Below, in pieces: positions 32,693 through 44,900 of a DNA stretch of 64,000 nt. The stretch comes from Bradysia coprophila (lineage: Eukaryota > Arthropoda > Insecta > Diptera > Sciaridae). Within the stretch, counting starts at the first letter, position 1. Each line of letters begins with the position of its first letter. Under the pieces are notes generated by a model that did no database searches, was not told where the DNA came from, and saw nothing but the letters and a program-made list of their open reading frames with translations. Position numbers and translations under genes: made by a program. The DNA lies in the NCBI RefSeq assembly GCF_014529535.1, contig NC_050738.1:12974062-13038061 (forward strand), written 5' to 3'.

Positions 32693-35600
32693 TTACAAAT
32701 GTTTCTTCAGGTCTTCACCCGTGCTTCTTTCAATCTCTGTTATGCATCTACTGCATAATTTCTGGATGTCAGTGTCATCATCTTCCAATAATTCCGAGAA
32801 GAAAGGAATCATTTCCTGATACAGTTGTGTAGCATCTTCACCCAATTGAGTTACAACTTCGGTGGAGCAAAGAAGGGCCCATCGTCTGTATTGAACAGAA
32901 TAATAATTTTCGCTATCAACCCAATACACAACGGGAGAATCTGAAATCTGTAACATACCTGACTACGACACTGCTGCTTCTGGTTTTCTTTAAAATCTGT
33001 TGGTTCAGTTGCTTCCACAGCAGATCGTTATTCGCTTCTATGGCAAATTGTGCGTAACATTTTGTCAAAATTTTGGTGATATTTTCGTCTGCCAGATATT
33101 GTTCCTGGTCCAATAGATCAACCAGCGGTTCCATCAACATATTGAAGCGTTGAGAATTGATGAACTGGCGATTGCCGTACAAAAATATGGTTTGCAGCGT
33201 TGCAAGTACATTGTAGATGAGAGTAGCTGGCGACGATGACGATGCCTTAATTTCTGCTTTTGTGTATTTCTTCTTCAGCAAATCGGCCGCATGTTGAACG
33301 ATGGGCGAGGCAAAGGTAATGAACAATGACTTCAGCGATTCGGCTACTTTACTGGACAATCTGTATTGATGTGGAATGTGCGCGTTAGATTAAAATTGTT
33401 CGTCGATATATCATCCAAAGAGCCACTTACCGATAAAATGTTATAGCTCGATCGAAAGACTTGTCAGCAGTATCCTTCGACCATTCAATTAATTTGTAGT
33501 AAAATGGCCGGAACGAGCCCTCGGACAACTTCAAAATAAATCCGATCAGAGTTTTGATAAAGAAATCCTCCTGCACATCAACGGTGTCACATTCACGATG
33601 GAATTGTGAACGGAAGTCCATTACAGTAAGGAAAAATGTCGTCAGGTCCTGGCAATTTTGCATTAGGTCTGCTTGTTCCGAATGCCCAAAACTGTCCAAT
33701 AGTAAGACCATTAACGGCCCGGTTGCACTAAACTTTCCCTGCGTCAACAAATCGGGATAGATGTGCTTTTCAACCATCGGAATCAGCACGCGAAGCTCAA
33801 GTGATGATGCCAGTGTTTGCCAGATTTTGTCCAATATCAACAAATTCTTTTGCGAATCATTGGACGATGTGCTTTGCAAGCGAGCCCACAGCACCGACAG
33901 GCTGGTAATCAAATTGACCAGGTATGGAGTCAAGAACTTCGGCACTGTTTCAACAATTCGGTAAATTGCTTTGAGAATGATTTCGAAAGCCGGAGACGTG
34001 ACATCGATTTTATGTGCTAGAAGGTCGTTCAATACGTCCTTAATGGCAGGCATAAAACGATGTAGATGCGACAGGCTGTGCACTCGGAGATTTGCGCATA
34101 ATTCACCCAAACACTGAATTAAATATGCACGCAAACGGAACGATAACTCCGTATAAGATTGGAGGATCTTGGACAGCGTTTTGAGCAGTCCGTCAAATTC
34201 ATTTGGATTATCTTTGGCTACAATTTTGGACAACAATTGGATAGCAACCAAAGCGTCTTCTGGAAGTGATGAATTTTTCGGCGCTTCGGGGATAGAATTA
34301 ACGATCTTGGACAATGGATCTGGAAATAACAAACGAAATGAGTTTGATTTGGTCCAATTACTTTTCGGTGGAAAAAGTGTTTACCCAACAACGCCAAGAT
34401 CGACTGTTGACAATCAGCAAATTGTTCGGGCGAATCCAATTTTTTGTTTAACAAATCGATGATCTTACGACGAACTTCCACCTCATTCTCTTCGCTCAGC
34501 AATGTCTCAACCACCTGTAACAGCATGTCCGGATAAAGTAAGTCCAACAGATGGTCGAGAATATGATAGCAGGCACTGAGGCCATCATTCCAAGTTTTGT
34601 CAGTATATCGGAGGCTCGACTGTGTTGATGCTTTGATATACGTCAAAATAGCCGGAATTATGTTTTTAAATGTTTTCTTATGTTGAAGCAGTGTCTGCTT
34701 GTCCAGCATTGCCATTTTGGCGGAAAACTCGGATCTCTCCAATGTTAATACGTTGACGAATTTTAGTATCTGATTGATATACTGAAGGACTCTCTTCTTA
34801 TCGTAGACTGTGACATCGAAAATTTGTTTAAAGTGAGCAGAGGCTCGTGCGTGTTTGTCTACAGCGCTGAGCTGATTTTGTAGGTAGACAATTAGTTGAT
34901 AGCACGTACGTAGAATGATGTCACAATCAAATAAGTTTGCTATTTCTACGGCAATGACGGTTTTTCTCAACAGCTTTTTCTGGCTGAAATTAAAGAAAAG
35001 AAAATTTGTAAGCCCATAGTACAGATGCAGTGTCCTGGAACTTTCAACTGAACCGAAACACGGTGCAATCAATATTAATACAAAATCAACTTACTCGTCC
35101 GTCTCTCGAACGTCCTGTTCGAAAACAAGGGCCAAAAACATCCACAAATACTTCTCAGCACCAAGAGTGTTGATCAAATCTTCATACAAAGCCGATCGAC
35201 GATGCGCTGGAACGTCTAATATTATGTCACTGAATGCTTTCAACACTTGTATGATGTTATTCTGCTTCAGTATCGGCACCACAGACTTGATGACATTCGA
35301 AATGAGCAGATAAATGTAGTTGTCGTCGCGTCGAACCACTGCATCTCCAACAAATGTGAAAATTTCCATAATTTGGTGGAGAACAGCGTCGGGTATCATT
35401 GTTGCTAGCTTGGTGAGCAGTTCCAAGGCATGGTGGTGAGTCTGTGGATTTTGCGTACCGCGAACACATTGCACGACTAGATCGATTTTGAAATCATTTT
35501 CCAGGAACCGTTCGTCCGCAGGCATCAGCATACAACAGTTTAAAATGGCATTCAACAGCAATTGTTTTGTGTATTCAACCATTGACTGGTCATCGAATTT

Positions 35601-38600
35601 GAGGCACTTTTGCAGAACTGGGAACATTTGGCGAATCAGATGGAGTGGATGTGTTAGTCGTTTCTTGTGGAGAAATTCCAACAGTGTTACGCCTCGTCGC
35701 CATTCCGACATTTGTAGCAGCTCTGTAGACAGATACTCGGTTCGTTCCTTTTTGGTGACGTCAATTGATGCTATTTTTGCCATTTTCGTTAAAATATCCA
35801 ATTCAAGTTGACCGTCCAATTCAATGGATTTACGGAAAAATTTACTTGCCCTCTTACGAACGTCGTTGCTCTTGGAAAATGTAGCCGACTCGACAATTGA
35901 GTTGATGATGGACTTTTGTTGTTTGACGGTGAGCTTCTTGAAGTCATTGAATAAATTCAAGTTCATCGCATGCACAGAAATAGACTGCGGCTTATTATCA
36001 ATTCGAACGAACAGATTACTCTGCTGGAGCACTGTTTCGAAAAATTTCAGGCAATTTTGATTCGCATAAATCGATGCCAGTGTTGTGTGGTTCAAGCGAA
36101 TAATTGTCTGGTAAACGACTATGGATTCGTGTGGATTTAAAACTACTTGCCGGGAACAGTCATATTTGCTGAGAATGCCTAGAGCCACTTCCACGGCAAT
36201 TTTCAAGTATTTTGTGTCGTGTTTGTCATCGTTGACATGTTGTAGCATATCCAGCAAAGCAGCCTTTAGTATCATTGCGGTGTTGGGTTGTTTAGTAAAT
36301 TCAAATAGTTGAGCGCGTTGGTATTTAATGTGACACAAAAGCAGCGACAATTCCTCTGGTCTCATGGAAAGCTTTTCCTTCTCTTTCAGAATCAATCCAA
36401 AAAATTTAAAATATTCTGACGAGTCAGCCAATAATCCGTACAACCTCTCGATCGTATTGCCAGCTGACACTCGTACGGCTTCGAATGGTGAAGTCAATCC
36501 GCTAACTATTCGAACGAATACTTCCATCTTGATATCGTTCAAGGTGTCCATGTGTGCCAGCATTTCATTGAATAACATCATGGAGCGTAGCTGCAATTCC
36601 GGGCTGATGCGAAGCGATGACGGTGTTTGTTGTTCGATATAGTGCGCAATGTAAAAGTTCGAATAGAAATCCAGTTTTTTGTCTGCGTCTGGTAGCACAA
36701 AACGTATGAATTGTGCCATAGTTTGGTTGAACAAACTGGTCGCTCTTTTGGATTTGGAAAATAGTCCGTTGCCAATGTACCCATGTAGTTTTAGTATCAG
36801 GACTAACATGTCCGTGCTGTCTGTGAAATCGATGATATTCGAGTTCAAGAACGTTGAAAAGTTGGTTTTTTTAATGATGGTTTGAATGCAGCCTATGAGC
36901 AATTGAGTGGGCAGTTTTTCCGGTTGATTTTTACTGTACAATTCCTGTGCGTATTGATCGATGTCGATTGGTTTCAATTCGAATTGAGCTTCACATTTCA
37001 TTGCTATGTCGAACACGTCTTTGGACAAGTTGTGGTCACTGTTTTTAGGCAGCACATACGTCAACAAATTGATGATATGGAAAGCCGACAACTTTGTCAT
37101 TTCAACGTCAGGAATGGCTTTAGCAAATTGAATGATTTCGTTGATTTTTGACTTGTCAAACGAATTTTCTAGCCGCTTATTGACGCATTCCATTCGATTT
37201 CCGACATTGCACTTCAAGTCTTGCAACTGCTTAAGTATCGGAAATCGGCTGGCAATCGAAGATTTCGTTATAGCTTTCGTGTGGTAGAAACTGATTTCGT
37301 TCATCGGGAACATGAACGGCCAAACAGCCAGAAATATTTCCATTTCATTCTCATTCGATAATAGATGTTTCGACGTAATGTGCTTGATGGCTGAACCGAT
37401 TGGTTGTTGCCACTCTTTTCGGCACATAAATTGACTGCCGATGATGAGTTTCAGCTTTTTAATCAAATTCTGCTCACCGACAATTTTGATAAGATCTTCA
37501 GTTTTGAATTTAAGCACTTCGTTCACAACATCCGGATAATCATCAGACAGACGTTCGGCAATGCCGGCAACCAGCAGATTTTTCTTGTCGTCAGAAAATG
37601 GCATCGTTGACAGCTTGTTCATTTTCACCAAATTCTCCACGGCATTCATTCGATTTTGTGCACTCGGATGATATAAATCGATGAAAATTGATGCGCCTGA
37701 CGGATCAGCATTGTATGTGCTGCATAAAAGTGCGCCTGTGGAAGTAGAATACTTTTAGCATTTGATGTCAAAGCCAGCAGTGTGTGAAATCGCTTACCAA
37801 GAACAATTTTCAATGAACAGGATTCCTCATCCTGACCAGACATAATTTCCGTCTTCATCGCATCGAACACCTCTGGATATCGCGTCTCTAACATTCTCAT
37901 TAGACTCGAATGCCAATTACTTTCGTCCGATTTACCATTTTCCATATTGACGTCGCCATCGTCATCGTCGTCCGAATTCAGGTCGATAATATCCGACTGT
38001 GGTTTCGGTGTACGCTTTAAGGCATGTAAAAAGCATCTGGAAAATGTTATTTATTAGACCGACGGCACACATTTTTCTATTGAACAAAACGTACCTGATG
38101 ACGGTATTCGCATCGACATCGTTCAGCGCCAGTTCCGTGAACAACGATTCCATGAATCTGCGGTATCCATTGGCCTTCTTTTTGTCGACAACATGACCCA
38201 AGCATTTGGTAATTAGAGGAAGACAAAGCGGCATTACATTAACGTTGTCTTGATAAAGGCTGCCAATGACTGCCGTTATCAATGTTGGGTTGTCCATCAT
38301 TTTGGACAAAAATGTTTCGACAGCCGCTTCATTGATGTCATCTTGTGTATGACAAATTATTGTCAGCAAAACTACCGAATCTTTTCTCAATTCTGTACGG
38401 TACAGGTTATCCGTCACCTTTCCGATGATTTTCTTCAAAAAAATGTCCACAAATTTGATTTTGGTCATCAGAAAGGCTGTAATGATCATCGATGCTGCAC
38501 GAAAGTCAATAACATCTGACGACATCCCTTTCAACAGTGTCCTGGAAATATTGGAAACGTGGGAGTCGGTCACTTCATTCGCAGCGCTTAGTGCTCCCAA

Positions 38601-39266
38601 AGTGACACTTGAATAGAATGCGAACCAGGCTTGTAATGTGCGTGCTCTACCGTTTGCATTGAGTTCATTGACAGCATCTAATATTGTTTTTGAAATAAAC
38701 TGCAAAAGTGCTGGATCCGTTGCAGCTCGGTTAATGATTGTTTGTTTTGATAATTGCACACCAGGCTTTTGAATCGGTTTCATCCAATGCCAACGACTCC
38801 TTTTCCCCAACGACATTGTTTGTAAACACTTCACGAATATATTTGTTTCGTGATACGGCAGAATAAGTGCCATCAAATCGTCCACATTGTACTCGTGAAT
38901 ACGATGCCTCCGAATCAACCATTCCAGGCAATTATGTGCGGCTCGGATTAAAAAATATGGTGACAAGTGAAACAGAAACTTCCGAATGTTTTTGTCGAGA
39001 GTTTCGTTCACATGTCCCGTTTCCACGGACCGCTCGAAATTGATTGTACTGTCGTCGAACAGAGTGTGTTGGAATTGCCGGAACACGGAATTCGATAGGA
39101 TCAGTTCCTCTAGTCCACTTTTGCTCAGATCGAAAATTGTCTGACGATCTATTTCAGCTGCTTTCTTTACATCGTACAAAATCGATGCTGTCTTTTTGCT
39201 TTCCACTAATGTTGAGGTTTGCGGGACCGCTAAACGTTGTAGTTGTTCGCTTAAAGACGTACCCAT
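32693..39266 (-). CDS. HEATR1: HEATR1 / UTP10 (U3 snoRNA-associated HEAT-repeat protein), 2044 aa
   Basis: UTP10/HEATR1 is part of the t-UTP/UTP-A complex that links rRNA transcription to early 18S pre-rRNA processing in the nucleolus. Seven exons: 39266-38095, 38036-37798, 37735-35095, 34983-34385, 34319-33431, 33360-32959 and 32885-32693, with introns of 58, 62, 111, 65, 70 and 73 nt. The joined length, 6135 nt, gives 2044 residues, close to human HEATR1 (2144). The N-terminus (LSEQLQRLAVPQ, then FLFHLSPYFLIRAAHNCLEW and HEYNVDDLMALILPYHET) is the strongly conserved U3snoRNP10 region. The middle is HEAT-like helical repeats, and an acidic stretch (NSDDDDDGD) follows exon 1. The BP28CT domain near the C-terminus shows FRPFYYKLIEWS and LFITFASPIVQHAADLL. 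No break was seen, so the gene looks functional. Confidence 0.95.
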
Positions 39267-39269
39267 CGT

Positions 39270-39540
39270 AGGTTAGTCACTTTGCTTAACTTTTTCGGTA
39301 AAATTGAAACTACTTAAAAATCAAAGCACATTGCACCGCAGCGAACACTGTACATGTACACACACAACGTGCTTTTTGACAGTTTGACAGTTCTGTACCT
39401 GTGGATTGTTTCATGTGTTTCATCAGCTGCGTTCTTTTTCCAAAGCCAATTTATATAGAAAGCCGTGCGACAGGCATTTTGTTGCGTTTTATTCAAATTG
39501 TTTGAATTTTTCCACGTCACCAGTAGGATTAAGGGCAATC
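39270..39540. promoter_or_regulatory. HEATR1 upstream region
   Basis: Likely holds the 5' leader and a TATA-less promoter. No clear motif was found. The frazzled relic begins just beyond it in divergent orientation. Confidence 0.35.
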
Positions 39541-39806
39541 ACAATGTCAGCCAATTCAATTGTTGTCTATTGGACCGACACCACATTAAGTAGAAATCAA
39601 CAAGTACTAGACAATCGCCATTACGTTGACCAGTAAATATCGGTTTTACAATACGTCCGATTTGAATTGCATGATTGGAGACACAACACCCAGTACGAAT
39701 TTGCCGTCAAAGTGGTCAAGGGTCAATCGGCATGGTCAATGTCAGTGTTGAATTCAACATCGTTAGCTGCTCCAGTGTCCAGTCCACGCGATTTGTCAAT
39801 CAGTGT

Positions 39807-40143
39807 CAGAGAGTTGCTAATATGACGACTGGGTCGTTTCGACGGATAGAGGCAACGCACTTCAAGCAAAAGTGATCATAGTCGACAGCTGCCAAATAGA
39901 GTACTATTTTGTATGAAACTGTTTTTTACAGTGTTTCACAGTTGTATGACACACTGTACAGTTTCAGTACCCTATTTAGAGTACCGCTCATGCTTGAAGT
40001 GCGTTGATAGAGGGAATATGTCGAATGACAGTTGGGTTTTTGAGAGAGAATTCAATACATTTTCGCTCAACCAATTTCAAAATCATTCGACATATTCCCT
40101 CTATCCGTCGAAACGACCCAGTCGTCATATTAGCATCTCTCTG
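39807..40143. mobile_element. hAT-type MITE A, with perfect 8-bp target duplication
   Basis: The ends are CAGAGAGTTGCTAATATGAC and, at the right, GTCATATTAGCATCTCTCTG; arms extend ~55 bp inward with few mismatches. ATCAGTGT flanks both sides (39799-39806 and 40144-40151). CAGAG termini and an 8-bp duplication are the hAT pattern. Removing the element rejoins the frazzled reading (LSISV then DETNP). MITE B sits inside its left part. Confidence 0.85.
39853..40006. mobile_element. MITE B copy 1, nested in MITE A (154 bp)
   Basis: Ends CAACGCACTTCAAGCAAAAG and, right, CATGCTTGAAGTGCGTTG. Target duplication ATAGAGG at 39846-39852 and 40007-40013 (7 bp). Second copy at 53752-53918. Confidence 0.85.
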
Positions 40144-40541
40144 ATCAGTGTGGACGAAACAAATCCGCAAAATTTGATTCTACCTTGACTGCCTCCCAAA
40201 CACAGCAGCGGACAAATCAATTGATACATTGTGTTTTATGCGACCGATGATTCGAAGCGTGATCGAGACTGGAATGTAACGAAAATGCCAGAAGCTCAAT
40301 GTTTGCACTGTGAACTTACCGAAATAAAATTCGTAGATTTCAGGTTGAAGCCGTTGTTGGAGATGTTTTGTATGCAACCATAAAAAACCTTAGCCTTATT
40401 CGATTTACTACTTCAAAGTACAGACGCGCAGCATCAAAGGTTCGACCGGACCATTTTCAGCCATGATTTCATATACCACAGGACCAATACTTGCAATGAA
40501 AGAAGGCCTAGGCGTATTTGGATCGCAAGTACATTGGCTTA

Positions 40542-40885
40542 ATCTAGGAAGCAACCTTAGAACACCTCATTTATATCGAAAATAACCCAAATCCATCAAA
40601 CAAACCGATGGAAGTTAGGAAATGCCAGAGGAATCATCTGTCATCCCAATATCTAGGAAGCAACCTTACAACACCTCATTTATATCGAAAATAACCCAAA
40701 TCCATCAAAAAAACCGATGGAAGTTAGGAAATGCCAGAGGAATCATCTGTCATCCCAAAATCTAGGAAGCAACCTTAGAACACCTCATTTATATCGAAAA
40801 TAACCCAAATCCATAAAAAAACGATGGAAGTTAGGAAGTGCCAGAAAAATCAGCTGTCATCCCAAAATCTAGGAACCAACCTTGG
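40542..40885 (+). repeat. Tandem array, ~109-bp unit, about 3.2 copies
   Basis: Units start ATCTAGGAAGCAACCTTA at 40542, 40651, 40760 and (partial) 40867. A single relative lies at 20205-20315. Confidence 0.85.
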
Positions 40886-41731
40886 ACCACATCATTCAAC
40901 TCTCTTCTAACATGTTATAGACGGCAAACATTACGACCAGTATTATTATCGGGTCTACTACTTCCATCGATCAAAGTATTTTTAATCTGTTGATTTCAAA
41001 TCTTGTACTTCAATTTTTTTTAAACATGCATTTTGCTATATAAAGCACCATATTACCCAGAGCTTGTCATTATTTTCGTTGTCGTTATCGATAACAGATG
41101 AATCAATGAAAGTGTAAAACATATTAAAACCACAATCGTAATACAACTAAAAAAGAGGAAAATTCTCACCTCAGTCATACCCATAACGGAAAACGAACAG
41201 CCGGACAGATCAACGAGCACGAACATAGGGAAACATGCAGCAAAAAATTCTCTCGCTCAATCAATCAATTCGTCAGGGAGCAGCGCCGTTATCCTTTTTT
41301 AGCAGCTGCAAACAGTTCAACCGCCAAATCTCACCAATTCCTACAGTCAAGGCCTAATCAAAAAATGCCGACGTCTCAATGAATTGAAAATACGTACGGA
41401 TAAAACAGCAAGATCCAAAGCCAACACGTACTCCGGCGATCGTAAACAAAACCAAAAGACGATTTTTTTTTTTCCAGCGCAAATTCCTTACGCAAGTTCT
41501 TCTCAGACATGAACAACAAAAGTAAAAGGCTACTAGCGACCAAGGCTGTATACTTTGGGGTATACAGCCTTGCTAGCGACTAGACTTCATTTTCATAATT
41601 TGGGAAGTGGACAGTATATATGGCTGTATTTCAATGTAGAAACGTTATATGTCTGTAAATCAGTCAGGGAGTGCACAAATTCACTCAGTTTTTTAACGTT
41701 GAAAATTGGCAACGGACCATTTAATAGTCAT
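40886..41731. other. Repeat-rich stretch
   Basis: 40910-41110 is an inverted relative of 26750-26960. 41110-41460 has coding-like composition (for example ITENEQPDRSTSTNIG) but only broken frames and no recognised family. A 30-bp hairpin (AAGGCTGTATACTT then GGGTATACAGCCTT) lies at 41543-41571. Confidence 0.4.
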
Positions 41732-41921
41732 TTGTGTACCTGTTTTGGACGATTGATTTAAGGCAATTTCGCGGATTGTAGGCCGAACGAAGTGAGGTCT
41801 ACAAGCGAAAGTGCCTTAAATCAACCGTCCCAAACAGGTGCACATGTGAGTTTTCATGCGGAGGGCCGGAAACCCGAGAAAATTCGAAAAATTGCCCTCA
41901 TTTTCGGCCCCGAAGCATGAA
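41732..41921. repeat. Dispersed palindromic repeat, copy 2
   Basis: Matches 7471-7626 over its whole length with an extra segment (GATTGTAGGCCGAACGAAGT and following) in the first hairpin loop, which makes the first palindrome more complete. Confidence 0.75.
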
Positions 41922-44900
41922 AATATAATAGACTTTCATTGAAATGAATAGCCGTGTGCGATAGGTTAATGCTGTCATCATTTGTAGAATTTTACAAACT
42001 CGAACGCTTTTGATAAGAAATTGGTAAAATGCTAGTTAGTCTGGGAGTAGTGATAAACCAATATCAGAGTCACAAAATTCACAAAATAATTGGGAATACG
42101 TTGCGTGTATACTTCCCCGAACTCAAAAATCTTCCCCATTCCTACGAAGCGCACTTTATAACAGCAACTACTGTAAAGTTTTAGAGTAATGCTGAGAAAC
42201 GAAATAAAGCTAGTGGGTCCACTTCTCACAGATATGAGATGGAACTTTAAATCTCTCAACTTTTTACAGATGTCTATCTCATTTGTTATCTAGAGAGATA
42301 TAATTAGAAGATGTAAGGGCTGAGCTCTGATTAAAATGATATTAGATACCAGAGTGGACGTTAAAACTAATGAAGTCAAAAAATTTCGAATCTACACATT
42401 TAAAATGACTTAATCAATAGAAATACCTTTTGTGGTTCATCTTCCACTGGTTAGCTCTCCAATCTATCATTTAAATATAATCTAAACCAATTGCATCGAC
42501 ATCAGCGACGACTAAAATATACGATTACGTCTGGATATTGTTTTCTTCTATTACAAGTGAAGTAAAAGATTTTGTGAATAACAACCAAGTGATACATTAA
42601 ACAATAGCAGTGAGAGACTCGATTACACGTCTGTGCAATGTTAATAAAGTAATCTTTAATATAAAATTAATCGGTAACTTTGATTAATTGAACTGATCTC
42701 GATTTTCTTTTGTTTTTCTTTGATTTGTGTCTTGTTACTAAATAAGTCGTGTTTACCGAATGAATTGGGAATTTGTATTAAATATTTCAACGTAAGTGAG
42801 TGAGAAGGTGGACTTCTATCAAATTTTACCACATTATTCACACTCTGGGTCCAGCTTTAGTCTCACTACAACAAATATACAGCAATACGAAAACTGTAAA
42901 CAATATGAACACTGACTCCATGTATTAAGATCCAACGAAACATATGATTGTTGATTATTTTCCTAGAGGAATTTCCACGTTACGAGAATAATAATGAAAG
43001 AAAGGTTTGCTGCAGATTTTCTCTTAACCGTTTACCGCTTATGTCTTTTATTTTAGGTCTTCCCCAGATTCGTTTTACTTTAATACACACGTACAATATG
43101 GAACGATGTACATAACATAAAACCTATATCCAGCTTTAACTATATTTCTTTCATGAATGTAAGAGAAACAGAGAAACAGAACTGAGAACAGATATCTACG
43201 TATATAATATACAACAAACAGACACACGGCAGTGATCAAGTCGTAAAATTTGTATTCATTGGATGTTAGGAAATTCTGCTTGACTTGATTTTCATAGAAG
43301 AAAAATTTCAATTAAATCTTGTAAGATTAAGAATGAGATATTAATTTTATGGGGAAAATGAAGCGAAAATGAAAAATTATTACGAATATAACAAAGAGAC
43401 GTTAAAAGTTTTATTTGTCGCTCATCTGTGATTGGAATTTAGTTGTCATAGCCTTGAAGCTGAAAGCTTTGTTAAATCATTTTAGATTTCAACCTGTTTT
43501 CAATGTCTAAAAAAATTCTAATCCAAATTTGGGAAGTAGCTCTTCTGAGACCTAATTATTTTTTCATTCGTTTGAGATATCAAAAAAAAAAGGGATAACG
43601 CACATGATATATTTATTACACAGAACGAACATTCATATTTTATTGCTGATGAAATTGACGAATGTCCGCTTTTGCAATAAAAAAAAGGATATATTTTGAC
43701 ATACGTGTGTATGTTTGCATATAATACACCGTATTATTGAAATAAAAGCCATTCAAATATCAACCAGTCACTTTTCATAGATACAATTTTTTTTATTATT
43801 ATTTTCAAATCGATATATGAATAATAAATATGTCGAAAAAAAGTCGCAATCATAAGAAATGGAGTAGTTGAAGTCTTATTGGTTTATACATGAACGGTGT
43901 GTATTCCGTATGAATGTATATTGCTTTTCTATGCATCGGACGTGACATCGAACAGAACATTGTCGATAAATTATTATTCAGAATGCTGTACCGTAGAAGT
44001 ATTAGATTCTAGGTCTAAGATTTTTGGAACTGGAAGTCCTTATTTTATACATCCGATTAGCTATATCTTTCAGGGTTCCCTTTCCCTCTACTTCAAAAGT
44101 AGTACTAAAATTAGGCAAATTTTTATTCCAACAAGGAAGGTTTTTAAAAACGGAAAACGAGCTTCTGGGGTATGCTGCGAGTAATAGTATAGTTCGTATC
44201 TAGGACTAAAAGTCTTTTTTAGCCTTCTGCTCTGTCTGGAATCGGAATCGAATACGCTAAAAAAGACTTTTAGTCCATTGTATGCATCGATATAATATAC
44301 TGTAGATAATGAGACACGAAGAACGAAATTTCGGAAATATAGCACACGGGAAATTCCAGCGTAAGTCATGTTACACAAACAGAATTTTGTCTCTTTTTGA
44401 TGTACGAATACGCACCAAAGAAGATGCGAAAAAACATACTGTAAGTCATGTTACCAAATGTGACTATGCATATTGTAGAGCGCCATCGCTACAATACAAT
44501 GGTGATGTTGTGAGAGTGAAAGAGAAAAATTTCTGTCACAAAATACGTGGATTTACCCAGTGCAAAAAATACGAATCACAACACAAAACGAAGAGAAAAA
44601 GGAAATTGAGAAATGCAGAGATTCAAATATTTTCAAATATTTGTATGACATTATTTCGCGCGCTTTCTCAAAACATAAGTTACGTTACACATACATCCAT
44701 GTGATCTTTCCGCATAAAGTTACTTTGACATTACTTATCTACCCTATATTATATCGATGGTTGTATGCACGAATTGTATTTTTCATATTGGACGGAGAAT
44801 ATATCCTTGGAAGTAGTTTTGAGTAGTCGTGCAAATATATCATTTCCTTCGGCTACTCGAAGCAACGAATTTCCAATTCAAATGTTTCGTTCCAAACGAC

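Larger units (their letters stand above)
39543..40380 (+). pseudogene. Frazzled (DCC/neogenin) FN3-domain pseudogene fragment
   Basis: Frazzled is the insect netrin receptor with six FN3 domains. Pieces here read SANSIVVYWTD, YNTSDLNCMI, then NTQYEFAVKVVKG, WSMSVLNSTSLAAPVSSPRD, LSISV, and after an insertion DETNPQNLILP, LPPKHSSGQIN and YIVFYATDDSKRDRDW. These are consecutive strands of two adjoining FN3 domains of frazzled/neogenin. The frame is interrupted by several stop codons and at least one shift (for example TGA where tryptophan is expected before LPPK), and the expected hydrophobic core strands are partly missing. Two nested MITEs split it at 39807-40143. No other frazzled domain is visible, so this is a dead partial copy; whether it was retrocopied cannot be told here. 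Confidence 0.8.

Noticed and set aside
32886-32958. Extra HEATR1 codons (YVTDFRFS or SPVVYWVDSENYYS) near the last junction
   Set aside because: Joining VVVR to RWALLCSTEVV over a 73-nt intron matches the family length, so these are intronic.
41110-41460. Coding-like composition suggesting another host-gene relic
   Set aside because: No recognisable motif in any frame; kept only as a note in the region entry.
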